From Membranipora membranacea (taxonomy: Eukaryota > Bryozoa > Gymnolaemata > Cheilostomatida > Membraniporidae), in contig OU612068.1 in NCBI GenBank assembly GCA_914767715.1, positions 21,700,001-21,764,000 of the forward strand: a stretch of DNA of 64,000 nt, in the 5' to 3' direction. The notes under the pieces were generated by a model, which saw nothing but the letters and a program-made list of their open reading frames with translations, was not told the DNA's origin and did not search any database. The translations under genes and the position numbers were made by a program. The first letter of the stretch is position 1. Each line of letters begins with the position of its first letter. This document shows positions 55,101 to 63,390 of this stretch, in pieces.

Positions 55101-57675
55101 TCTATCCAGCCGAAAAGCGGATTCAGATTCCCATACAGTCCTCAAGCAGCTGGTTGTCGACTATCCATAAGGAAGATGACGTGTCTAACTGCTTACCAAA
55201 TAAATGTTCTTTTCAAAAGCTCCTTGCTTTCACTAGGTTAAGTAATCACTCAATGCCACCAAGGCCAAGAGAGCTGCCGTTCTATGCAGTGAATAGGAGC
55301 TATCGCATTGATATTCAAAGCCATAAGCTGGGCAATAGAGTGAGGTATTGTCGATGTGAGGTAGTAAAACGAGAATGGTTCATTCAGGTTGTAGATAGGA
55401 AGTCATAACAGCTAGATCTCGTTACATTATCCGACTGTGAACGCTTCTGACGTAGGAACAGCTCATTTCAGAATGTTAGACGCTGTGATGTGAATAACAG
55501 AAATCAGATTGTGTTGAAGGGCCGATGCTAGCATTTAACACCTCGAACATTTACAAGCAGCAGCAACAGCAGTATGTTAACCTGAGCCTCAATCTACTCT
55601 GAGCTGGCATAAGAGATTCAATCAACAGCTGATACCTACCTACTACAAGCACGTCAACTCAGTTTGACCTAATACAGCACCAGGACAGTAGATAATAAGT
55701 CTTGAATAACTACAGTCTTTAATCACGACATCAACACTAGTATATATCGGTAGTAGTAAAGGTCCAACATCGACCAATGTGTACATTCACCATTCATATC
55801 ATCTAAATTATGACTTATTACACAATAACACTCATAAATACCTACTCAATAGGGCTTCAACAACCATCAGCAGACAACGCAGACACAAATCATTACTCTC
55901 TATATTGGCAATACATTTTAATATATCATTTATCTTCTCTCGCCATGCAATCGTGATCACCTTTGGCAGCTGGCCAGGTGACATTACTTTAGATATGACA
56001 GGTATTTAGAAGACTCTGCCAGTCATTCATTAGAATCACCCCTCCACCCAAACATGCGTAAATCCACATATAATGACCTCACGTTCATTGGCACATAAAA
56101 GACTCCGGGGATGTGTTGCACACAATATATTGGCCAACAACATGACAAAATATGGTGTCAAATTAGCTCAACATTTGCAGTAGCACATCAGCCGTTCTTG
56201 CATATCGATCTGCTGGGCAACCAAACTGGAGGTACAAATCCATGTAAAATAGAGAACAAACCCAACACATAATACTGGTCATTTATACAATAAAGGCATA
56301 CATATAGATCGTTGATAATGCAGTAAAAGGCATTAGGTCGAGGAAAAATTGCCATAAGAGCCTATCTCCTGACACAGCTGGAAAGAGGAAGAGGTATGTA
56401 GCATAGAGGTACTGTTCATCGCCCTTTCAGCAGAGGATACACTACAGATCTTCAGCGTTGTGTGACATCTTAATTGGAACAGATTTAGATTTGTTTAATG
56501 GTTAGACGACTCCTATTTGAGAATTATCATCGGACAAGCCTCTATCTATATATACTATGTGCTGTCCCAAACTCCCTGAATGCATGAACTAATTGAAACG
56601 CTATCACTTATATTAAAAGCAATATAATTTTTAAATGAAAATCAAAAGACGTGGAGCTTTCTTGTGCTGCGATGCAACCAGATAATGTGAGAACTCGGTG
56701 CAGTGGTTGTGGCCGGCTCTTTATGCGCTCATGAGGGAAGGACACGGCAGCAGAGATTTATTCCTAATCAACCCTTAGACTACACAGTAGTGTATAATAT
56801 AGGCTAGGTTATCAACTCCTATTGACTGTTTAAGAATGAGGTTATCAGCAATAACTAATACGTCCCCAAGGGTTTCTAAGTTTATTAATTTCCATGATTT
56901 GAACATTAATAACCATACATTATGAATTGTGTTTTTCACACAGGCTTTTACCCTAAGCTCCTTGATATTACTAAGTTTGTTTTGATATGAAACGAGCTGA
57001 TAAATGATGTCCGACACTGTGGGCTTACAATTATTATCCGTGCTGCGCTGCGGCGTAACATGCCATTCCTTCCGAGAGCAAAAAGAAAGGAAGGAATGAA
57101 ATTACTTAATTTACATCTGCTTCGTTCTTAAAGGCCATCCAGCACAAAGTGCAGCGTTGTCGATAACATCATAACATCCCACATGTAATAAGACGGCTAT
57201 GAGTTATTATAGATACCTTAGAAAATAAATCCATTGACCTCAGGTGGCCCATTCATAGAATGTGAAATAAGCGATAGAGTATTTTTTGTATTTGTCCATA
57301 TCAGTGTGTAATTTTAAATGCGTCATCATTATATTATACAGCCTACAGCAGCGCGGAACTTTTCCTACTCTACAATAAGCGCTTCCTAAAGACGCCCAGC
57401 TTAGTTTCAGGCAGATTTTGATTACAGAAAAAAAGCTTGAAAAATTTCAAAAGCTAAAGAATCTTTTGCATGTATATAGTTGCTGATTTAGTAGTGGGAC
57501 TCACCTTTCCATTGATGACTAGAAGTTCTTTATTTTTTCCATCCCCAGCACCAAGCATTGCATTATCCGCTTGCTCCGCTGAACAATGGTCAGACCCGGC
57601 CTGGAACTGAACAACGGCTCCAGAAGTGTCACCAACCAACGACTGATTATCGGGCACGCTGGGAGCGCAGCCCAT
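29577..57675 (-). CDS. PDE8: PDE8-type high-affinity cAMP phosphodiesterase, 20-exon gene (overall span)
   Basis: This gene hydrolyses cAMP to 5'-AMP. Exons 5' to 3': first exon 57505-57675 (alternatives 54980-55093 or 50899-51198), then 50155-50211, 48764-48954, 48251-48310, 46752-46803, 44260-44427, 42933-43067, 42043-42131, 41598-41701, 39253-39326, 38296-38466, 36772-36820, 35980-36133, 35006-35204, 33256-33386, 32669-32755, 31700-31841, 31188-31349, 30292-30421 and 29577-29683. All junctions are GT-AG and in phase; the sum is 2433 nt, or 810 residues plus stop, close to the vertebrate PDE8A length (about 830). Approximate domains: acylated N-terminus 1-57, REC-like 75-180, PAS 200-325, hinge 343-370, catalytic 510-790. 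Catalytic signatures seen are [23 protein letters not shown] and the glutamine in SQLKF. The assignment rests on similarity recalled across the whole protein and on phase agreement. Exons 6-20 are repeated downstream at 579-19828. Confidence 0.93.
30292..30421 (-). CDS. PDE8: PDE8 exon 19 (copy B): purine-selective glutamine
   Basis: Encodes [19 protein letters not shown], then [18 protein letters not shown] and MFEHWD. It matches [43 protein letters not shown]. The Gln in SQLKF is the invariant nucleotide-binding glutamine of PDEs. Acceptor GTTGTAG, donor ATT|GTGAGT. Confidence 0.96.
30789..31152. mobile_element. 364-bp MITE with 9-bp target duplication, only in copy B
   Basis: TTACTCAGG occurs at 30780-30788 and again at 31153-31161, while copy A has a single TTACTCAGG at the matching place (near 1795). 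The ends are weakly inverted (CATACTG / CATTCTG, and CTGGGCATG further in). A 9-bp duplication suits a Mutator-like element. No coding capacity. Confidence 0.82.
31188..31349 (-). CDS. PDE8: PDE8 exon 18 (copy B): CADVSNP metal-binding Asp
   Basis: Fifty-four codons, [19 protein letters not shown], then [19 protein letters not shown] and [16 protein letters not shown] supplies a metal-binding Asp and matches IKCADVANPCRPL. Phase 0 at both ends; donor CAG|GTAGAA. The 364-bp MITE at 30789-31152 lies just beyond the donor in copy B. Confidence 0.96.
31700..31841 (-). CDS. PDE8: PDE8 exon 17 (copy B): catalytic domain
   Basis: Encodes [19 protein letters not shown], then [11 protein letters not shown], a very strong match to [29 protein letters not shown]. 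It ends NADEDDSVK in copy B (EDNSVK in copy A). Acceptor TTTACCAG, donor AAG|GTTGGT. Confidence 0.95.
32669..32755 (-). CDS. PDE8: PDE8 exon 16 (copy B): catalytic domain
   Basis: Encodes [18 protein letters not shown], then NILKNLDR. It matches TAVLESHHTALAFQLT and NIFKNIDR of PDE8B. Copy B's acceptor (TTTACAG) is slightly better than copy A's (TTTATAG). Donor AG|GTAAGA. Confidence 0.94.
33256..33386 (-). CDS. PDE8: PDE8 exon 15 (copy B): HD metal-binding motif
   Basis: Encodes [19 protein letters not shown], then [13 protein letters not shown] and [15 protein letters not shown] is the metal-binding signature of the PDE catalytic domain. Copy B keeps the family Ile before HDVDHP, whereas copy A has Met. 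Acceptor TTTTATAG, donor AT|GTAAGT. Confidence 0.96.
34588..34685. repeat. Hairpin-forming inverted repeat (copy B)
   Basis: Same hairpin as 5232-5329. A CGCTCAAAG for CACTCGAAG change makes one position pair better here. Confidence 0.8.
35006..35204 (-). CDS. PDE8: PDE8 exon 14 (copy B): catalytic His and first metal-binding His
   Basis: Encodes [14 protein letters not shown] and, later, [18 protein letters not shown]. The first His of YHN is the general acid and the His of THAADV binds metal in class I PDEs. It matches RPLVYLGLKVFSRFG and YHNSTHAADVLHATAFFL of PDE8B. Acceptor TAATTACAG, donor AAAG|GTAAGA. Confidence 0.96.
35726..35962. mobile_element. Short MITE, CAGGGCCGTAGTTT family (copy B)
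   Basis: Same insertion as 6312-6535, so it predates the duplication. The two differ internally by a short indel (CCTCCAAACCAATTG present here). Confidence 0.65.
35980..36133 (-). CDS. PDE8: PDE8 exon 13 (copy B): entry to the catalytic domain
   Basis: Encodes [17 protein letters not shown], then [24 protein letters not shown]. The latter matches vertebrate [22 protein letters not shown], the first helix of the PDE domain. Donor AA|GTGAGA; the split codon becomes Asn with exon 14. Confidence 0.92.
36772..36820 (-). CDS. PDE8: PDE8 exon 12 (copy B): 49-nt microexon
   Basis: Encodes [16 protein letters not shown]. It is placed by a strong acceptor (TTTGTAG), a GTAAGT donor and its fit between phases 0 and 1. 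It corresponds to the poorly conserved loop around RRLSGNEYVFTKN of vertebrate PDE8. The weak similarity makes this one of the less certain exons. Confidence 0.72.
37880..38108 (-). mobile_element. tRNA-derived SINE (copy B)
   Basis: On the minus strand the head reads TTGGCTCAATTGGTTTGAGC (A-box-like) and, about 35 bases on, TGTTTGAACCTC (B-box-like), spaced as in a tRNA promoter. A fragment of the same body, reverse orientation, seems present at 54320-54400 (GTGTGACAAGGCTAG on the minus strand). Confidence 0.6.
38296..38466 (-). CDS. PDE8: PDE8 exon 11 (copy B): helical linker before the catalytic domain
   Basis: Fifty-seven codons, [13 protein letters not shown], then [19 protein letters not shown] and [15 protein letters not shown]. 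It matches vertebrate VINIINAAQENSP, EALDRVLEILRTTELYSP and DEDPHTSDLVGGL. Phase 0 at both ends; donor GAT|GTAAGT. Confidence 0.94.
38588..40258. other. Segment present only in copy B (contains exon 10)
   Basis: Copy A jumps from the equivalent of 38587 to that of 40259 at 9214/9215. There is no target duplication or terminal repeat at the ends, so this is a deletion in copy A and not an insertion in copy B. Apart from exon 10 it is AT-rich intron with no other gene seen. Confidence 0.85.
39253..39326 (-). CDS. PDE8: PDE8 exon 10: hinge with PKA-type site; absent from copy A
   Basis: A 74-nt exon encoding [18 protein letters not shown] followed by EAPITK. The [14 protein letters not shown] stretch, completed by exon 11, is nearly identical to vertebrate PDE8. 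RRES fits the PKA consensus R-R-x-S and sits where vertebrate PDE8A carries its regulatory PKA site. The acceptor is TTTCGACAG and the donor AAG|GTAAGT. Its length of 2 mod 3 is needed to restore frame between exons 9 and 11. It lies in the 1671-bp segment (38588-40258) missing from the other copy. Confidence 0.93.
41598..41701 (-). CDS. PDE8: PDE8 exon 9 (copy B): end of PAS
   Basis: Starts [15 protein letters not shown], matching GGKIRHFVSLKK at the end of vertebrate PDE8 PAS, then a proline-rich linker ending [10 protein letters not shown]. The acceptor is TATTTCAG and the donor ATG|GTAAGC, ending in phase 1. In copy B it continues in frame into exon 10. Confidence 0.87.
42043..42131 (-). 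CDS. PDE8: PDE8 exon 8 (copy B): PAS beta strands
   Basis: Encodes [19 protein letters not shown] and on to VVPVESTPG. It matches the PAS segment EWQG.[25 protein letters not shown]. The acceptor is GTTATAG and the donor GG|GTATGT. The phase 2 end is completed by the first base of exon 9. Confidence 0.9.
42249..42370. repeat. Inverted-repeat element (copy B)
   Basis: Uninterrupted counterpart of 11187-11308, running into GTAGCCACAG. This is the empty site that proves the LTR element is an insertion. Confidence 0.75.
42933..43067 (-). CDS. PDE8: PDE8 exon 7 (copy B): PAS core
   Basis: Forty-five codons, [19 protein letters not shown] to YHMKKYQ, matching [21 protein letters not shown] of vertebrate PDE8 PAS domains. 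Acceptor GTTTACAG, donor GTGAGC, phase 0. Copy A has Glu where copy B has Asp in AG(D/E)VVG; vertebrates have Glu. Confidence 0.93.
44260..44427 (-). CDS. PDE8: PDE8 exon 6 (copy B): REC to PAS connector and start of PAS
   Basis: Fifty-six codons, [17 protein letters not shown] to [13 protein letters not shown], matching vertebrate RFMENSSIIACYNELI and the following ACNSVFTAL...AIEIT. The acceptor is TTATTGCAG and the donor is GAG|GTAAGT, phase 0 at both ends. It is the first exon inside the duplicated block. Confidence 0.93.
44738..44908. repeat. Minisatellite at the end of copy B
   Basis: The same array as 20139-20247 but extending about 60 bp further (CTTCAGTGGAACACAACGTC, and so on) into the single-copy PDE8 intron, which suggests this is the ancestral context. 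Confidence 0.85.
44909..46751. other. PDE8 intron 5, single-copy part
   Basis: No coding exon seen. Contains the CRE at 45688. Short open frames lack support. Confidence 0.5.
45688..45695. promoter_or_regulatory. Full CRE palindrome TGACGTCA in PDE8 intron 5
   Basis: A perfect CREB/ATF consensus, flanked by the inverted pair ATGAGTTT / AAACTCAT. Intronic position; function is inferred only from the motif. Confidence 0.35.
46752..46803 (-). CDS. PDE8: PDE8 exon 5: end of the REC-like domain
   Basis: A 52-nt exon encoding [18 protein letters not shown], matching vertebrate SDDHEASVLPLLHAGFNR. It is bounded by CATTTCAG and GTAAGA and runs in phase into exon 6 (RFSES). This is the last single-copy exon: everything downstream of it is duplicated. 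Confidence 0.9.
47593..47856. mobile_element. Independent copy of the CAGGGCCGTAGTTT MITE
   Basis: Begins TAGGGCCGTAGTTTTG with AAAAATGG and GGGGAGGC following as in the intronic copies, and ends TTGAATTACGGGCCTG. It lies in the intron between PDE8 exons 4 and 5. Confidence 0.6.
48251..48310 (-). CDS. PDE8: PDE8 exon 4: middle of the REC-like domain
   Basis: A 60-nt exon encoding [19 protein letters not shown], matching vertebrate CRSIRATNPSENTVILAVVSRR. Acceptor TTTTAG, donor GTGAGT. Phases 2 in and 2 out join exons 3 and 5 without a shift. It is too short to be found by ORF length alone. Confidence 0.88.
48764..48954 (-). CDS. PDE8: PDE8 exon 3: N-terminal part of the REC-like domain
   Basis: This exon encodes [15 protein letters not shown] and on to [18 protein letters not shown]. 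It closely matches the PDE8A/B receiver-like domain ([29 protein letters not shown]). As in other PDE8 proteins, the receiver fold has lost the usual phospho-acceptor setting. The acceptor is TTTCTTTCAG and the exon ends in phase 2 with AG|GTAAAC. Confidence 0.93.
50155..50211 (-). CDS. PDE8: PDE8 exon 2: linker into the REC-like domain
   Basis: Nineteen codons, phase 0 at both ends, between acceptor TTTCTTCAG and donor GTACGT. The end, [10 protein letters not shown], precedes ILLVFGKED of exon 3, and vertebrate PDE8 has a matching GPMKL segment just before [13 protein letters not shown]. This is the common acceptor exon for the three alternative first exons. Confidence 0.85.
50899..51198 (-). 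CDS. PDE8: PDE8 alternative exon 1c: 100-residue MSLVGK N-terminus
   Basis: This is exactly 100 codons from ATG to a consensus donor (ATG|GTGAGTAG), phase 0, 0.7 kb upstream of exon 2. An in-frame TGA lies three codons before the ATG, so it reads as a start exon. The encoded segment is polar and rich in Asn, Thr, Ser and Gly, with no glycine at position 2, so it lacks a myristoylation signal. The product would be an 853-residue isoform, probably more soluble than the 1a and 1b forms. The function of this leader is not recognised. Confidence 0.6.
51199..54979. other. Intron between PDE8 exons 1b and 1c
   Basis: Contains the CRE at 52896 and a SINE-like fragment at 54320-54400. It presumably includes the 1c promoter, which I cannot locate more precisely. 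No other gene seen. Confidence 0.45.
52896..52903. promoter_or_regulatory. Full CRE palindrome TGACGTCA upstream of exon 1c
   Basis: A perfect CRE about 1.7 kb upstream of the exon 1c start codon, within ATTGACGTCAAT. It could give cAMP feedback on the 1c promoter, but a single 8-bp motif may be chance. Confidence 0.35.
54980..55093 (-). CDS. PDE8: PDE8 alternative exon 1b: MGNSAS N-terminus
   Basis: This is a 38-codon open stretch beginning [11 protein letters not shown] and ending HPIHVIVTG at a strong donor (GGT|GTAAGT). It ends in phase 0 like exon 1a and so can be spliced to exon 2 at 50211. Gly2, small residues at 3-5 and Ser6 fit the N-myristoylation signal; cysteines at residues 8, 12 and 20 could be palmitoylated or bind metal. 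The next in-frame stop upstream is about 20 codons away. I infer an alternative promoter and first exon; there is no direct homology evidence for this exon. Confidence 0.55.
55094..57504. other. Intron between PDE8 exons 1a and 1b
   Basis: Contains a 10-bp-stem hairpin (CATTCCTTCC / GGAAGGAATG) at about 57063-57098 and a weak relative of the GCTGCGCTGCGG repeat at 57042. The 1b promoter should lie above 55093. No other gene seen. Confidence 0.45.
57505..57675 (-). CDS. PDE8: PDE8 exon 1a: myristoylated/palmitoylated MGCAPS N-terminus
   Basis: This exon encodes 57 residues starting [12 protein letters not shown]. Vertebrate PDE8A also begins MGCAPS, so this start is preferred over the in-frame ATG 13 codons upstream. 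Gly2 with Ser6 fits the N-myristoyltransferase motif and Cys3 is a likely palmitoylation site, so the enzyme should sit on membranes. The donor is AAG|GTGAGT at phase 0, matching exon 2 at 50211. The 5' untranslated part and promoter are not defined; no clear TATA box was seen. Confidence 0.85.
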
Positions 57676-60600
57676 CTCAGCGCTGCTGATCTCTCTGTCT
57701 CGCCCAGTATTCACAGGCTAAACCAGGCTCTGACAAATAGTTGGTAGTGAAGACAATTCAGTAGAGCTTTAGTCCTTCATGCCATCCACACACCATCACA
57801 TGTCTGCTGACCAGGTATTCAAATTAGCACTCTATTTTCTCACAGCCCGACAGCAGTTTTGGTGTGTCAGCGCAGAATAAGCACGTGGGCTGCAACTACG
57901 ACGGAGAGATATACAGACTGATGACACCGCAGCCTACAAACATAACCACATAGTGTCATCATTAAACAGAACAAACTTCAATCATGGGTTACATATACTT
58001 ACTGACTCTATGACGTGAGTTTTAATTAAATGTACAGCTTTCTTATTTATAGTGAAAGATCAATTTTCTCAGATGTAGCTGACTCTTTTCTGTAGCCGCT
58101 GACACGAATGAGCTGAAACGTATTTCTATATCTGAATTACAAACACTGAAAGAAAAATTCTGGTGCCGTAGTAACGAGTTAAAATATTTTGCGCAAAACT
58201 ATCTTGATGCGTTCACGAGGAGTAAAAAGAATGGGATGATTTGTGAGACATCACGGGCAGTCGGTGACAAGCAAATCCCATCTTGATGTGTGAAGCGTCC
58301 CATTCACACAATAAATGGGGCTAGCTGCCAAAACGCTTTTGGAGATGTAGGCCAAAATAAGAAATTGAATATTTTTTTCAGATCATTGTATAGCATTACA
58401 GGCTATTACTAGAAAAAAATATGGCCTACAATGCCTGCGCGAAAGGGCAGTTACAGTAAAAAGTGAATATAAGATTTCGGTAATAAATCTGCATGTACCA
58501 ACAAGAGTTCAACACAAACGAAACAGCTGTTTAAAGCCCTATCATAAGCTCCTAGTGTGAAGCGATACTTACTTGTGTAAGTGAAGTGACGTAATTCTTA
58601 TCTTTCGTTGATACCACTTTAGAATGCCTTATTGAATAATAGTAGGCTTAGAGGTATGTTACATATTAAGCTACTGAGGTTTGTTGTGCTCCTTTCTTTC
58701 ACACTTTTCTGCAAATACATTCAACAATATGGCATTAACCTCTTCTTCAACAGAACATCTAGCAGCCTATCACCAATGACAGTTACCTGGATGCTGTTGG
58801 AAAAATAATAATAGTATCTGTACTGGCCATTATAAATATGGCCCTAGCTAGAGACTAATTAATCAAATCCACTTAGACTGCGGTGGAAAATTAAAAAAAA
58901 CAAGCCATTCAAGGATTTAGGTGTTGTTTTATTTTACACAAAGATTACCTCAGCGTATGAAACTGATTGAAGATGGAATGAATTTCAGTGGTTGATAAAA
59001 TATTTCCACTTATTTAGTCAAGTGGTACCTGGATAGAAGCTGGCAGGGTCATCACACTTTTACGTGGTTGTTTTTGCTGCCTTGAGCAGAATTATGGCCA
59101 CTTGAAATGTGGAAAGATTTTGATGATTTAACCACATATCAGCAGATTAAGACGAAAACAAATCTTTTTGAAGTGATTTGAGTGCATGCCACAAATACAC
59201 AGGTCTCAATAATGCCGAGAACGGGAACGCACCTCATGGGAAACCTGAGAAAAATATTATCTTTATCTCCCTTATCGGGGAGTAAGTCATCACTAGTGAC
59301 AGCGGTGATGTTATCAGAAGGATGTGCTGCTAGATAACTATCTGTGTGAGCCTAATGAGCTCACACACTTACCTGGCGGGTTTGGTGAGATAAATGATAA
59401 AAAAGGTCTGGGGAATATAGTAGTAGCTTGGGAAGAGGATGCACTTTAATTCCGCTGCGGAATCACAGTGATGCATGAGTGGAGGAAACAGATTTGACTG
59501 ACAAACAGAAAATGATGAATTATTGTTATGGCAGCATGAATTCCTCAGATGCTTAATAATCAAGACCACAACAGGAAAGACTATCGAGCAACCCCGGACG
59601 CATCATACACCAGCAGCGGCAGCAGCGCATAAAAAGTTCAATCAGGTGTTTATTTCAATCATTCAAACATCTATCATCTCTCAACAAATATTGGTTCAGT
59701 GAATGAACATAGTACAAACTGCTTACTGATAATGCCCATCGAGAATTCCCTGAGAACTGTTGTATCGCTAAATGTGAAGTGAGCCTATTTACTAGACTGT
59801 GAAATTGTAGAAGAGTATCTTATGAAATAATATAGTTGAGATGATGTTGAAATCCCTGTGTGGCTGCCTACTTACATGAATCTGAGAAAATTGAAAATAT
59901 CCACAACTTGCACATGTATCATTGTCGGGGAGTATAATGTTTCATCAAACAATGTATTTGCTTTGATTTTATCTAACATATGCTGGGAGCTCATCAGAAT
60001 TTTGTGTTTTACTACGCAATCAAGATCCAGGGTTATATCGACGGGGATCACCTCCGAGTGTTTACTGTTTATCAGTCAGACAAGACAAGAGTTTGGATAA
60101 CATCTCACAGTACGTAGGAATGAGAAATGAAAATCCCAGCAGCGTTACTCAGTAGATGTCAGAGTTTCTAGCTCTTAATTCCGATGATTTGTTTGGGTTC
60201 AATTAGAAGGCAATAAAAAGATGATTGATGGAAAACTGGGAATTAATGAGTCTCGTAAACCAAGCTATTTACTCTTAGTATGAGTTGGGAGTAGAACTAA
60301 CACCTACGGCCTAAGCTTGAGAGTTGGCACTGATATCACACCATATATCATCAATTTGCCTTTTAGTGTATTTACATTAAAAGTTCAAAGCAATGAGCCC
60401 TTCAATACAACCTATCATAAAGTCATTAGAAAGCCCTTGAGTCCAAGGGAAATTGGTGTTAGGAACTTGCTACATTGGGATGGAAACCAAACATTACGAT
60501 TGTTGTTACTACTCGGCCTTGGGTCTACCTATTACAACTCTAGGTCTGTCGATGACATTTTAATGAGGTTTGCGGGACCATGTGAACTAAACTAACTTTA

Positions 60601-63312
60601 TACGCAGGAAAAAATTCCAGCATGCCGATTAATCCTGCATGCTGTGACAGCAAAAGGCAGGAATGAAATTAGGTAGAATTGCATTAACAGTCATGATCTA
60701 TTGCACCCAGCTAAGAGGTTGTCTAGATAGATGTGACAATACAAAAATGATAAAAGGGTTTAGATTTCTTGAAAACTTTTGAGAGTTAAGAGGATAACTT
60801 GACCTGTTAAATGCTACAAACACACTAGATTTTTCTGCTCCAGCTGTCATTTGATGAGCTGAGCGCAATCTTGGAGGAATAAATATAGCCTCAACATTCA
60901 AATTTAAAATTTGATTCCCACTCTTGAAATCATTGTTGGCTATCAAAATGTCTTGCCTTGAATTTTCTAAGATTTGTTATTTTAAGTGCAAGAAAAGTCC
61001 CAATTCATACAGACATCTTGTTTAGCAGTAAGTTATATAAAATACAACATCATCAATGTTAAGGAAAATTGTTATTGTTAACATCAAACCTCGTCAACAC
61101 AATATGTAATGCTGAAACATGCAGTATTCCTTCAGTGGCTAGTGCAAAAGACAAGAGAACAGAACTAGCTGCACGTGCACGACCTGGCCTTGGATGTAAT
61201 AATCATGTAATTTGTTATAAATAATTAGGTCCTTATCACCACCCTTACAACCCAGTTAGTCAGAATGTGTCAAGCTTACGACAGCTGAGAATGTGGTGCT
61301 GCAGAAAAATGGTCACCCTTGAAGAAAGCAATGCGAAGTCTGCTAACACTCAACAGATCTGACTGGTTGAGTGACAGCAGGTAAATGATTGGAACTTGCA
61401 GGAAAGCCAAGTTTACGAATGATCCAAAAATACTACAATCTGGGCATGCATAGCCCACCAGATCATGACAAGAGGAAATAACAAGGAAGTTACAAAGCAT
61501 TTATTTCCGATTCCTCTTATTTTGGGGGAGAACAAGTTTCCAATTTTTCAGAACTTACGACAAGCTACTGTGAAAAATTGAGCTGATCGATCGATTTTCT
61601 ACCATGCCAAAAACCAAAACCAAATTTTGTTTCTGTATCCTCACACAATATTATATGAATTCCATAAACCAAAGCCCTTTAAGACCTGTCATACAGCACA
61701 CATTCGCTGTGACATAGCAATTTTTGCTGCATGAAAATTTATTGCAACTGCAAATGGTGGTTCAATTATCAGACCAGATTTGTAACTACTTTGCCTTTTC
61801 ACCTTGTCAACTAACTTCACAAGAAATCAAAATCACCTTCAGATTGAACTTGTGAGAAATTCACTCCTTAAATGTGCAAAATCCAAAATAATATTCCAAT
61901 CAAAGTGAGATTAATTCTGAAGGTACACAGGTACATATCCAGGTAAATAGGTAGGTCCTACCATAATACCTGGATAGCAGTGAGCAATAGCTGAAACCAC
62001 AGCAATTGCAACTAGTCAAAAAAGACACCTAGTGTAGTGTATAATCATCCAACAAGACCATATATTGCAATACTAGTAAAGTAACTCACCTGTTGTGACA
62101 AGAGAAGATTTCATGCAAGATGATTGAGTGAGCAGAGTGAAAATACAAGTTGGGAGATAGAAAGGAGAACAAAAATGGATAGCAGCTTGGTCTTATCCAC
62201 TCATTTATAATGCATATCCTCTGTTACAGTAAAATCTACTTTAATGAAGCTCCTTACCAGTCTAACACAAGCCAAAGACTGCAGAATACTCTACCAATGT
62301 AAGGCACAATTGGTAGAACAAATATTTCACAGCTTACTCCACTCAATCAAAAACAGTTTACTGAAGAAATAGTTGCATCCACTACAAGTTTATATAAAAT
62401 CCAGTTTGTGTGATTATCGTTTTGTTTTCACCTGCTGGAGAAAGTTTAGAGCTATAATTGTTGGCCTTGAACTTATGTAATCACCATAGTAACACTAATA
62501 CTAAGGAGGTGACAACTCAAGTTATGAACAGTGTGAGGAGACAACTTTATAGGAATATATATCTAGGAATCAGATGTTCGGATTCATATCTTGTTTTTGA
62601 AAGGGTTATTCAGTCACATCACAATCTTTGTTATTATTATTTTTCTTTTTTTGCCATTTATGTCACATCATGAAAAACATTAGTAATTATGAATTGTTGC
62701 TGACAATAAAAGTATTATATATATTATATGAGCTTGTCCATGCCTTCAAATCAAACAGCAATAGGGCTAATCAGGGAGAATGGGCTAATGAACAGGGAAA
62801 GATTTACATGTGGTTGCTTTGATCCCCACCAATCTTACATAGGTTGAATGAAGACTGTGGAATTTGTAACCCGAATTAAAGGTATAACTGTCAGCAAAAC
62901 TTTATTTTGTTAGTTTTCCAGATAGAACTCAATCAGATGCCAGTGATGCAAAATAATAACACAATTTTTTCAAACTTGAACGCAAAATGATAACTCGAAT
63001 CTTTCAAACTTGAATGCCAGATGTTAATTTCAGGACCAGGAATTTCAGGCTCATGTATTAATTTACCCATTGTTTTAGTAGCAGAAGATTGCAAGACTGG
63101 TTTACCATCAAGTCGCCATGTACAACTAAAACCAATTAAAACTCCAAAATAAATGAGGCTATATTAGTTCTGATAAATGTATTGGGTCAACCAAGAAAAT
63201 ATGCAGGATGCGATCGATCCTTTTTGATAAAACATGATAAAGAGTCTAAAATATATAGCAAGTAACATCTGATAAGATTTGTCCGCAGATAGATTTCATG
63301 TCAATGCCCTAA
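57676..63312. other. Region upstream of PDE8 exon 1a
   Basis: Should hold the 1a promoter and 5' untranslated sequence. Donor-like sites on the minus strand (GCCAG|GTAAGT near 59358; AACAG|GTGAGT near 62091) could belong to non-coding 5' exons, but nothing confirms them. No coding gene recognised. Confidence 0.4.
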
Positions 63313-63390
63313 TCAATCTCCAAACAGATCCTCTTTGTACACTTTTTGGCGACTTGCCTTAAGCATCTGTCTCACTTTCAGCATAAACTC
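63313..63390 (-). CDS. Possible terminal exon of an unknown upstream gene
   Basis: A strong acceptor (TGTTTTTCAG) is followed by 25 codons, EFMLKVRQMLKASRQKVYKE and DLFGD, then TGA. The charged, helix-like composition looks coding. Earlier exons would lie beyond 64000. I do not recognise the family, and the phase is assumed. Confidence 0.4.
   Translation of the reverse strand, partial: EFMLKVRQMLKASRQKVYKEDLFGD

Noticed and set aside
57676-57714. Start of PDE8 exon 1a at the upstream in-frame ATG (13 codons earlier)
   Set aside because: The family start MGCAPS, with its acylation signal needing a free N-terminal glycine, supports the ATG at 57673-57675.
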